This document shows, in pieces, positions 1-5,340 of a DNA stretch of 5,340 nt (positions within the stretch are counted from its first letter, which is position 1; every line of letters begins with the position of its first letter). This DNA comes from Pseudomonadota bacterium (GTDB lineage Bacteria; Pseudomonadota; Alphaproteobacteria; Acetobacterales; Acetobacteraceae). Both the position numbers and the translations under genes were made by a program. Location of the stretch: the NCBI GenBank assembly GCA_021845835.1, contig JAJZVE010000378.1:1-5340 (forward strand). The letters are read 5' to 3'. The notes beneath the pieces are model-generated. The model saw only the letters and a program-made list of their open reading frames with translations, was not told where the DNA came from and did no database searches.

Positions 1-1
1 G

Positions 2-841
2 GGCGACGGCGGTGACGAGGCGTTCGCCGGCTATCGCCGCTATCGCTGGCATGTGCTGGTGGAGGCGGCACGCCGCCATCTGCCCGCGCCGGTGCGGCGC
101 AGCGCGATCGCCGGCCTCGCCCGGCTGTATCCGAAGCTGGACCGGGCGCCGCGCTTCCTGCGCGCCAGGCACACGCTCACCGAACTCAGCCTGGACAGCG
201 CGCGCGGCTTCGCGGCGACGGTGACGAAGCTCGACGCGGCGCGGCGCCGGGCGCTGTTCGCGCCGGCGCTGCGGGCGGACCTCGGCGGCCACGATCCGAC
301 GGCGCGCTTCGCCGCGCTGCTGGACGAATGCCCCGACGCCGCGCCGCTGGCGCAGGCGCAATACATGGACCTGCACACCTGGCTGCCGGGCGACATCCTG
401 GTGAAAGTGGACCGTGCCAGCATGGCCAATTCGCTGGAGGTGCGCGCGCCGTTCCTCGACCCGGCGCTGGTCGGCTTCGGCCTGTCGCTGCCGGCGGCGC
501 AGAAGATCGCCGGCGGGGCGGGCAAGCAGGTGCTGAAGGCGGCGCTGGCGCCGTATCTGCCGCACGATCTGCTGCACCGGCCGAAGCAGGGTTTCGCCAG
601 TTCCCCGGCGGCGCTGTTCCGTGCCGAGGCGGCGCGGCTGCGGGCACGGCTGCTCGGGCCGCTGATGGGCGATTGCGGCCTGTTCTCGCTGGCGGCGATC
701 GCGCGGCTGATCGATGAGCACGCGGCCGGCGGGTCCGATCACGGCCAGAAGCTCTGGCTGCTGCTGGCCTTCGAGGGATTTCTCGCCGCCGAGGCGGCGC
801 CGGGCAGCCGGGCGGAGGCCGGCGCGCTGATCGCCTCCTGA
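2..841 (+). CDS. Asparagine-synthase-like amidotransferase, XrtA-associated type 1 (3' part only)
   Basis: This is the C-terminal 279 residues of a class II glutamine amidotransferase of the AsnB family; the N-terminal glutaminase domain and the SGG-x-DS ATP loop lie upstream of the window. The frame opens directly in the family motif GDGGDEAFAGYRRY (fragment residues 1-14). It continues with LPGDILVKVDRAS and SLEVRAPFLD (about residues 128-153), the synthase-domain signature around the ATP/substrate site, and then GKQVLKAAL and RPKQGF (193-198). The closing segment (GLF...LIDEH..G..DHGQKLWLLLAFEGFL) resembles the end of the exosortase A system-associated amidotransferase 1 family (TIGR03108), which fits the xrtA gene next door. 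Members are presumed to amidate a sugar or other exopolysaccharide precursor in the cytoplasm; the true substrate is not established. The gene ends in TGA and converges on xrtA with a 12-base gap. It is unlikely to be the housekeeping asparagine synthetase given this context, but that is inference. Confidence 0.9.
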   Translation, partial: GDGGDEAFAGYRRYRWHVLVEAARRHLPAPVRRSAIAGLARLYPKLDRAPRFLRARHTLTELSLDSARGFAATVTKLDAARRRALFAPALRADLGGHDPTARFAALLDECPDAAPLAQAQYMDLHTWLPGDILVKVDRASMANSLEVRAPFLDPALVGFGLSLPAAQKIAGGAGKQVLKAALAPYLPHDLLHRPKQGFASSPAALFRAEAARLRARLLGPLMGDCGLFSLAAIARLIDEHAAGGSDHGQKLWLLLAFEGFLAAEAAPGSRAEAGALIAS

Positions 842-853
842 AGCGTGCCGTGC
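842..853. other. Convergent intergenic junction between amidotransferase and xrtA
   Basis: Only 12 bases separate the TGA of the + strand amidotransferase gene from the TAG of the - strand xrtA gene. I see no stem-loop followed by a T-run on either strand here. Any factor-independent terminator would have to lie inside the opposite gene, so the two transcripts probably overlap at their 3' ends. Confidence 0.7.
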
Positions 854-2359
854 CTATTCGGCGCTGTTCGTTGCCGGCGCCGCGCTGGCGGCTGCCGCCG
901 CCTGCAGCACCGCGCCCTGCGCGGCCAGGAAGTCGTGCAGCAGCTGCGTCGCCGCGGCGCGTGCGCTGCCGGCCGGCGGCATCAGCGTGACCGCGACCAG
1001 CACCGGGCGGCCGCCGCCGCCGAACGTGCTGGTGCGGGCGAGATGCAGCCGCATCGCCAGCCCGCCCGCGCTCGGCCGGCCGTCGAGGAAGATCGCGGAG
1101 GCCGTTGCCCGCGGCGGGTCGAGCCGTTCGGCCAGTTGCCACGATTGCGGCGCGATCCCGTCCACCGTCAGCACGCTGCGCCGCACGTCCTCGGCGCCGC
1201 GCGTGTCGGCCGCGGCCTGCAGCGCCGCGCGCAGCGGTGCCGGCCCGCTGCGCGGGGACAGGGCCAGCACGCGCGCGGTCAGCGTGGCGCCGTTGCAGTC
1301 GAAGGTCTGCGCGGCAGCCGTCCCGCCGGTGGCGCGGCAGCCGGCGGCGGCGAAGCGCGGCAGCACCACCGGCGCAGCCGTCCCCGCGCCGCGATCCAGC
1401 AGCGCCGCCAGCGCCGGCGCGGCCACGGCCAGCACCATGGTCGCTGCCACCGCCGGCAACGCTGCCGGCCACGCTGCGGCGTTGCGGGCCGCGGCCGGCG
1501 CGACGCGGCGGATGGTATCCTGGCGGAACGGCAGGCCGGCCACGGTCAGCAGCAGGATCACGGCGCTGAAGAATCCCCAGCCGTAGATCAGATGGTCCGC
1601 CGCCGCCGCCTCGGCGCTGCCGAGGATGTGGCCGAGGACGACGATGCCGAGCGCCCGCAGCCCGTTCGCCACGATCGGTACCGCGCAGGCGACGGCGAAG
1701 AATGCCAGCCGCCGCCACGGGCCGCGGTACATCATCAGGGCATAGAGCGCGCCGAACGCCATGGCGGCGATCAGGAAGCGCAGGCCCGCGCAGGCTTCGG
1801 CGACATAGAACCGGCCTTCCGGGATCTCGATGGTGAACGCCGTCACCACGTGCGGGATGCCGATCACGTCCAGGCCGATATCGATGAACCGTGCCGTGAA
1901 CACCTGCAATGACGGCACCAGCTCGGCACCGAACGGCACCAGGAACACCAGATAGGCGAGCGGCGCGGCGAAGGCGCGCGCGAGCCGCCAGCCGAGCCAG
2001 GCGACCAGCAGCGTTTCCAGCAGGCCGAGCGCCGCGAGCTGGCGCCCCTCCATGATGCCGAGCCGGTCGGCGGCAAACCAGGCGAGGCCGAGCGGCAGCG
2101 CCGCCAGCGCCGGCCACGCGGTCGGCCGCGGCGCCTGCCCCGCCGCCGTGGCGCGCCGGTCCCAGGCGAGCCAGAGCGCGATCGGCAGTACGACGAAGCC
2201 GTGGTTGTAGGCGGTCGAGCCGGTCCACACCCGGATCGCCGCCGCGATCTCGGCGTGGAACAGCAGCCCCCAGCCGAGCAGCCCGAGCAGCAGCGCCGCC
2301 AGCGCGGCAACCAGGTCGCGCCGGCGCATCCGCGACGTGGCAAGCGCGGCGCCGCTCAT
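854..2359 (-). CDS. xrtA: Exosortase A with fused, divergent EpsI-like C-terminal domain
   Basis: Predicted inner-membrane cysteine transpeptidase that processes PEP-CTERM sorting tails (EpsH/XrtA family), 501 residues. The N-terminal part is a multi-spanning domain with hydrophobic segments at about 14-36, 50-66, 80-98, 106-128, 132-143, 190-212, 217-246 and 258-276. It carries the family's catalytic set: Cys190 in EACAGLRFLIA, Arg235 in PIVANGLRALGIV and His256 in ADHLIYGWGFF. The early motif AYNHGFVVLPIALWLAW (50-66) and EIPEGRFYVAEAC are also typical of exosortase A. A further hydrophobic segment (about 297-320) leads into a periplasmic tail of some 180 residues. This matches the layout of XrtA proteins with a fused EpsI (DUF3485) domain, but the tail is alanine-rich and poorly conserved; only FLDGR (424-428), the following strand and LLHDFLAAQG (473-482) loosely follow EpsI. 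The ATG at 2359 is preferred over Met11 because a good Shine-Dalgarno precedes it. It is the last gene of the - strand run. Confidence 0.93.
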   Translation of the reverse strand: MSGAALATSRMRRRDLVAALAALLLGLLGWGLLFHAEIAAAIRVWTGSTAYNHGFVVLPIALWLAWDRRATAAGQAPRPTAWPALAALPLGLAWFAADRLGIMEGRQLAALGLLETLLVAWLGWRLARAFAAPLAYLVFLVPFGAELVPSLQVFTARFIDIGLDVIGIPHVVTAFTIEIPEGRFYVAEACAGLRFLIAAMAFGALYALMMYRGPWRRLAFFAVACAVPIVANGLRALGIVVLGHILGSAEAAAADHLIYGWGFFSAVILLLTVAGLPFRQDTIRRVAPAAARNAAAWPAALPAVAATMVLAVAAPALAALLDRGAGTAAPVVLPRFAAAGCRATGGTAAAQTFDCNGATLTARVLALSPRSGPAPLRAALQAAADTRGAEDVRRSVLTVDGIAPQSWQLAERLDPPRATASAIFLDGRPSAGGLAMRLHLARTSTFGGGGRPVLVAVTLMPPAGSARAAATQLLHDFLAAQGAVLQAAAAASAAPATNSAE

Positions 2360-2365
2360 GTCACG

Positions 2366-2370
2366 ACCTC
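2366..2370 (-). promoter_or_regulatory. Shine-Dalgarno site for xrtA
   Basis: On the minus strand the sequence GAGGT stands 6 bases before the xrtA ATG (2359-2357). It lies in the 30-base gap after the FemAB stop codon. It supports Met1 as the start: the alternative in-frame ATG at 2329 has no purine-rich tract before it. Of the three starts visible on the minus strand, this is the only one with a clear independent ribosome binding site. Confidence 0.7.
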
Positions 2371-2389
2371 ATGCGCCGCGGACGGCGCG

Positions 2390-3439
2390 TCACCCGATGC
2401 CGCGCACGATGGCCGGGCCCAGCAGATTGGCCAGCGGCAGCGGCAGCCGCTTCCAGCCGGCGATGAGCAGGCGGTATTTCGGGTTGAGCGGGTTGTGCTC
2501 GGGGATCGCGGCGCCGGGCGCGAGACGGAAGCGGTAGGCGAGCGGCGCCGGCTCGAACCCCCAGTTCTTCTTGAAGGCGAACGCGCCGGTGCCGACCTTG
2601 CTGCGGCCGTAGTCGAACAGCCGGCAGCCGCGTGCCGCGGCGCGGCGCATGACCTCCCAGTACATGAAATCATTCGCATGGCATTCCCGCGCCGCGGCCA
2701 GTCCGCCTCCGTAATATGGCAGCACCTCGTCGCGCCAGTAGAAATTCAGCACAGCGGCGACCGCCCGCTCGCCGTCGTACACGGTCAGCACGTCCATGCG
2801 GTCGTGGAACGCTTCGGCGAGCAGCCGGAAATAGCGCCGCGGGAACACCGGTGTGCCGAGGTTGCGCACGCTCTCGGCATAGATCGCGTACAGCCCGTCC
2901 ACCTCGGCGCCGACGCGCGAGTGCAAGCCGCGTTCGATGCCCTTGCGCACCACCGCCCGCTGCTTGCGCGGGATGGCTTTCAGGTTGTCGTCGTCCCTGC
3001 CGCTGATCGGCTTGCGGAACGTGACATAGAGGTCGGGGCGGCCGATCCATTCCGCGGGATCGAGCCAGTCCTCGGGCGGCGGGGCGCGCAGGCGCAATTC
3101 CACGGCGCTGGCCCGCGCCGGCGCGATCAGCGCGGCGGCAGCGTCCGCAAGCGCGGCGAACGCCTCGGCATCGGCGGCGAGCGGGCCGCCATAGACGCAG
3201 AACGGCACCGAGACGAGGGTGCTGCCGAACAGCCGCGAACGCAGATGCGCGAGCGGCAGCACGCCCACCACGGCGCCGTCGCGTTCGGCGAGCAGGTAGT
3301 GCGGCCGGTGGCCGAACGCGGCAGCGATCACCTCGCGCCAGGCGGCGCCGTGGAAGAATGTGCCGTCGGGATGGCGGGAAACGAAGTCGTCCCACGCCGC
3401 GGCGGCACGGTCGTCGAGCAGGCGGCATCGCGTGGTCAT
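2390..3439 (-). CDS. FemAB-related protein of the XrtA/PEP-CTERM system (GNAT-like acyl/aminoacyltransferase)
   Basis: A 349-residue cytoplasmic protein matching the FemAB-related, PEP-CTERM system-associated family (TIGR03019) in length and motifs. The N-terminal half has the first acyltransferase-like lobe (HPDGTFFHGAAWREVI at 23-38, then HYLLAERDGAVVGVLPLAHLRS at 47-68). The second lobe contains YAIYAESVRNLGTPVFP (184-200), AVLNFYWRDEVLPYYGGG (229-246) and the highly characteristic FDYGRSKVGTGAFAFKKNWGFEP (275-297). FemAB proteins use aminoacyl-tRNA to build peptidoglycan cross-bridges; in XrtA loci the acceptor is unknown, and a role in modifying the exopolysaccharide is inferred only from co-occurrence. 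The start chosen is the ATG at 3439, which overlaps the glycosyltransferase stop as ATGA. An in-frame ATG at 3481 would add 14 residues (basic, proline-rich) lying inside the upstream gene; it is less likely. The xrtA gene follows 30 bases downstream. Confidence 0.92.
   Translation of the reverse strand: MTTRCRLLDDRAAAAWDDFVSRHPDGTFFHGAAWREVIAAAFGHRPHYLLAERDGAVVGVLPLAHLRSRLFGSTLVSVPFCVYGGPLAADAEAFAALADAAAALIAPARASAVELRLRAPPPEDWLDPAEWIGRPDLYVTFRKPISGRDDDNLKAIPRKQRAVVRKGIERGLHSRVGAEVDGLYAIYAESVRNLGTPVFPRRYFRLLAEAFHDRMDVLTVYDGERAVAAVLNFYWRDEVLPYYGGGLAAARECHANDFMYWEVMRRAAARGCRLFDYGRSKVGTGAFAFKKNWGFEPAPLAYRFRLAPGAAIPEHNPLNPKYRLLIAGWKRLPLPLANLLGPAIVRGIG
3436..3439 (-). promoter_or_regulatory. ATGA stop/start overlap coupling glycosyltransferase to FemAB gene
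   Basis: The FemAB ATG (3439-3437) and the glycosyltransferase TGA (3438-3436) share bases in the four-base sequence ATGA on the minus strand. The bases just before it are GC-rich without a clear Shine-Dalgarno, so translation of the FemAB gene probably depends on ribosomes finishing the upstream gene. The coupling is inferred from the arrangement. Confidence 0.65.
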
Positions 3440-4668
3440 GCCGGGCCGCCGCGGCGGTACTGGTCTTTTGACGGGTCGCATTGCGGCGCCGCCGCCACCG
3501 CGGCGATGACGCGATCCAGCGCGGTCAACTGGGCGTCCCAGCTATGGCCGCTTGCGACCGCAAGCCGCGCCCGGTGCGCCATCGCGGCGCGGTGCGACGG
3601 GTCGCGCAGCAGACGAACCACCTGCGCCGCGAATGCCTCCGCCGTGTCGGCGGCGACGATCCCGTCCCCGGCCGGGATGGCGCTGGCGCGCCATACCGCT
3701 TGCGTGGTGACGACCGGCAGCCCCATCGCCATTGCCTCAAGCACCTTGTTCTGGATGCCGCGCGCGATCCGCAACGGCGCGACGAACACCTCCGCGCGGT
3801 CGAGATACGGCCGCACATCGGCGACGGCGCCGGTCACGGTCACGCCGGCAAGACGGCCCAGCCGCCGTACCGCGCCGTTCGGCCGGCTGCCGCAGATCGT
3901 CAGGGTCGCCGCCGGCACATCCCGCCGCACCAGCGGCAGAATGGCGGAGCAGAACCAGCGCACCGCATCGACATTGGGCCGGTAGTTCATGACCCCGGTG
4001 AAGACCAGCGACGCCGGCTGCCGCACGGCGCCGGCCGGCCGGAAATACGCCACATCGACCCCGTTGCGCACGACATCGACCGGAGCGTCCGGGATCAGCG
4101 CCCGAAAGTCCTCCGCCTCGGCTTCGGTGCAGACCAGGGAACGCGAAAACGTGCGCGCGACATGCCGCTCGTACTCGAGCAATCGCCGTCCTTCCAGGGC
4201 ATACAGCCAGCGCATCGGCAGCACTGCGCGCTGCGCGTAGGCGCGCCATTTGAGCGAGTCCAGGTCGGAGAAATGCATGATGCGCCGGGTGCGCGGGAAC
4301 GGCTCGGCGAACTGTGCCACGTTCGAGCTATAGACGAAGATAAGGTCCGGAGCGAGATCGGTGAAGCGCCGGCGGATCGCGGCGTGCAATGCCGGTTCGG
4401 CGAGCATCGCGACCGACAGCGGCGCGCCGCCCGGCAGCGCCCGCAACGCCCGCAGCCTGCTTCGCAGCGGCGACACCGCGACGGCGGTAACGCTGGCAAC
4501 CTCGCCCCTGAGACCTGCGACGTTCGTCAGATCGTCCGCGCCGTCGGCGAGGCAGAGCACATGCACCTCGTGCTGCCGGGCAAGATGGCGGATCTTGTTA
4601 TAGGTCGCGATCTTGTCGCCGCGGTTGGGCGGGAACGGCACCCGGTGGCAGACGAAGAAGATGCGCAT
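3436..4668 (-). CDS. XrtA/PEP-CTERM-associated glycosyltransferase (TIGR03087 type, GT-B/GT4-like)
   Basis: A 410-residue retaining-type GT-B glycosyltransferase, closest to the 'sugar transferase, PEP-CTERM/EpsH1 system associated' family. It would add a sugar from an activated donor to the growing exopolysaccharide repeat unit on the cytoplasmic face of the membrane; donor and acceptor cannot be read from the sequence. The N-terminal Rossmann-like half starts MRIFFVCHRVPFPPNRGDKI, with the family's PPNRGDK loop at 13-19, and contains FVYSSNVAQF (111-120) and MHFSDLDSLKW (131-141). The donor-binding half has VVRNGVD (199-205), FTGVMNYRPNVDAVRWF (223-239) and GIQNKVLEAMAMGLPVV (304-320). In this last motif the second Glu of the GT4 E-x7-E pair is Glu311, but the usual first Glu position is occupied by Arg303. 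The open frame runs upstream to 5007, but the ATG at 4668 is chosen because it begins the family's N-terminus and overlaps the deacetylase stop by one base. Confidence 0.92.
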   Translation of the reverse strand: MRIFFVCHRVPFPPNRGDKIATYNKIRHLARQHEVHVLCLADGADDLTNVAGLRGEVASVTAVAVSPLRSRLRALRALPGGAPLSVAMLAEPALHAAIRRRFTDLAPDLIFVYSSNVAQFAEPFPRTRRIMHFSDLDSLKWRAYAQRAVLPMRWLYALEGRRLLEYERHVARTFSRSLVCTEAEAEDFRALIPDAPVDVVRNGVDVAYFRPAGAVRQPASLVFTGVMNYRPNVDAVRWFCSAILPLVRRDVPAATLTICGSRPNGAVRRLGRLAGVTVTGAVADVRPYLDRAEVFVAPLRIARGIQNKVLEAMAMGLPVVTTQAVWRASAIPAGDGIVAADTAEAFAAQVVRLLRDPSHRAAMAHRARLAVASGHSWDAQLTALDRVIAAVAAAPQCDPSKDQYRRGGPA

Positions 4669-4670
4669 CA
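4666..4670 (-). promoter_or_regulatory. TGATG stop/start overlap coupling deacetylase to glycosyltransferase gene
   Basis: On the minus strand the deacetylase stop TGA (4670-4668) and the glycosyltransferase ATG (4668-4666) share one base. No convincing Shine-Dalgarno is seen in the preceding bases (CCGCCGCC), so reinitiation after the upstream stop is the likely mode of translation. This junction also fixes the glycosyltransferase start. Confidence 0.65.
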
Positions 4671-5340
4671 GGCGGCGGATTCCGCGGACGCCCCGAGCAG
4701 CCCGGCGAAGGCGTGGTCCAGCCGATCCCAGGCGAAATCCCGCAGCAGATGGCGCAGCCGCGCCTCGGTTCCCGCGAGGCCCGTGTAATGGCGGAAGCGG
4801 GCGCGCGGCGGGGCGCCGGGGACGCGCGGCTGGCCAGGGTCGAATTCCCACGGATGGGTATAGAAGATGGCGGGATGGCGCTCGGCGGCGAGCGCACGGC
4901 GCAGCGCGGTGCGGAACGCGGGATAGGGCAGCAGCCGGAACCAGCCGCCGCCGGCGAGCGGCCAGTTGCGGCCGAGCGCGTGCAGCGTGGTCATCGGCAG
5001 CTCCCACAACGCCCCGCCGGCGACCGGGTGCGGCGCGCGCGGCGCATCGGGGCTGCCGTAGAGGTCGTGACGCACCGGATAGACGCTGGAGGAATAGCGG
5101 TAGCCGGACTCGGCCAGCACGGCGTGCGCCCAGGGCGTGCGCGCGCCCAGCGAGAAGGTGGGCGCGCGATAGCCGGCGACGGCCACGCCGGCGGCGTCCT
5201 CCAGCACCGTGCGTGCCCGCGTCACGTCGGCGCGGAAGCGTGCTGCGCCGAGCAGGTTGATCAGTTCGTGGCCGTAGCCGTGGCTGGCCAGTTCGTGGCC
5301 GGCGGCGACGATGCGGCGGACCAGCGCCGGATGCCGCTCG
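4668..5340 (-). CDS. XrtA-associated polysaccharide deacetylase, DUF3473 type (5' end outside window)
   Basis: This is the C-terminal 223 residues of a NodB-type carbohydrate esterase, matching the XrtA system polysaccharide deacetylase family (TIGR03006, with the C-terminal DUF3473 region). The frame is open to the window edge, so a short reading starting at the GTG at 5225 is not the real start. The fragment begins in HPALVRRIVAAGHELASHGYGHEL. His20 and His24 in SHGYGH fit the metal-binding H-x3-H of NodB enzymes; the catalytic Asp motif lies upstream and is unseen. Next come GYRAPTFSLG (56-65), YRYSSSVYPVRHDLYGSPDAPR, GGGWFRLLPY and FYTHPWEFDPGQPR with His162, all typical of this subfamily. 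The enzyme is expected to remove N-acetyl groups from the exopolysaccharide. About 50-60 residues appear to be missing, judged from the usual family length. It is the first - strand gene seen here; the operon may extend further upstream. Confidence 0.92.
   Translation of the reverse strand, partial: ERHPALVRRIVAAGHELASHGYGHELINLLGAARFRADVTRARTVLEDAAGVAVAGYRAPTFSLGARTPWAHAVLAESGYRYSSSVYPVRHDLYGSPDAPRAPHPVAGGALWELPMTTLHALGRNWPLAGGGWFRLLPYPAFRTALRRALAAERHPAIFYTHPWEFDPGQPRVPGAPPRARFRHYTGLAGTEARLRHLLRDFAWDRLDHAFAGLLGASAESAA

Noticed and set aside
880..910. GC-rich alternating GCC/GGC runs near the xrtA 3' end as a possible terminator hairpin
   Set aside because: The bases encode the alanine-rich tail of XrtA, similar runs occur throughout the window, and no T-run follows on either strand.
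845..1912. A 355-codon + strand open frame starting just after the amidotransferase stop
   Set aside because: Its position suggested a downstream gene in the same operon, but the product is Arg/Gln/Gly-rich without motifs, and the opposite strand encodes the conserved exosortase.
186..2228. A 680-codon open frame on the - strand in another frame than xrtA
   Set aside because: It overlaps xrtA and lies antisense to the amidotransferase. The translation is Arg/Ala/Pro/Gly-rich with no domain motifs, as expected from a shadow frame in very G+C-rich DNA where stop codons are rare.
2361..2372. A tiny ATG-AGG-TCG-TGA reading frame just before xrtA on the minus strand
   Set aside because: Three codons overlapping the Shine-Dalgarno could be imagined as a leader, but such a short frame is expected by chance and has no supporting ribosome site.
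2201..3985. A 594-codon open frame on the + strand
   Set aside because: It is antisense to the FemAB gene and to parts of xrtA and the glycosyltransferase, all of which have clear family motifs. Its own translation is low in recognisable features and its composition is that of an antisense shadow.
4669..5007. Upstream extension of the glycosyltransferase reading frame to 5007
   Set aside because: The extra 113 residues are Arg/Ala/Pro-rich and lie within the deacetylase gene. The family N-terminus begins exactly at the ATG at 4668.
1..5340. CRISPR arrays, tRNA/rRNA genes, insertion sequences or direct repeats
   Set aside because: Reading both strands I saw no spaced repeats, cloverleaf-like segments, transposase motifs or terminal inverted repeats; coding sequence accounts for nearly all of the window.

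Overview
The window is a very G+C-rich (about 70% by eye), almost gap-free stretch of bacterial chromosome. It holds part of an exosortase A (XrtA/EpsH) exopolysaccharide and protein-sorting locus, the gene set found in many proteobacteria that make PEP-CTERM proteins. The base composition and XrtA-type gene content suggest a proteobacterium. An alphaproteobacterium of the Rhodospirillales/Acetobacteraceae kind is my guess, but nothing in the window fixes the taxon.

Layout. From the left edge to 841, on the + strand, is the C-terminal part of an asparagine-synthase-like amidotransferase, closest in its motifs to the XrtA-associated 'amidotransferase 1' family; its start lies outside the window. 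After a 12-base convergent gap come four genes, all on the - strand. In transcription order they are: a polysaccharide deacetylase of the XrtA-associated DUF3473 type (5340 to 4668, 5' end cut by the window edge), a TIGR03087-type glycosyltransferase (4668 to 3436), a FemAB/GNAT-like protein (3439 to 2390) and exosortase A itself (2359 to 854). The first three are joined by start/stop overlaps (TGATG, then ATGA). xrtA follows after 30 bases and has its own Shine-Dalgarno sequence. The four therefore look like one operon. No intergenic stretch exceeds 30 bases.

How they fit together. The deacetylase, glycosyltransferase, FemAB protein and amidotransferase belong to families that co-occur with XrtA in exopolysaccharide loci and are thought to build or modify the polysaccharide. 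XrtA is the predicted membrane cysteine transpeptidase that recognises and cleaves PEP-CTERM tails at the inner membrane. No PEP-CTERM substrate, chain-length/export protein (Wzx/Wzy/PEP-CTERM EPS factors) or PrsK/PrsR regulator is visible here.

The system is a recognisable known type, not an undescribed one. The least ordinary points are the degenerate EpsI-like tail of XrtA, the opposite orientation of the amidotransferase gene, and a missing first glutamate in the glycosyltransferase donor motif.
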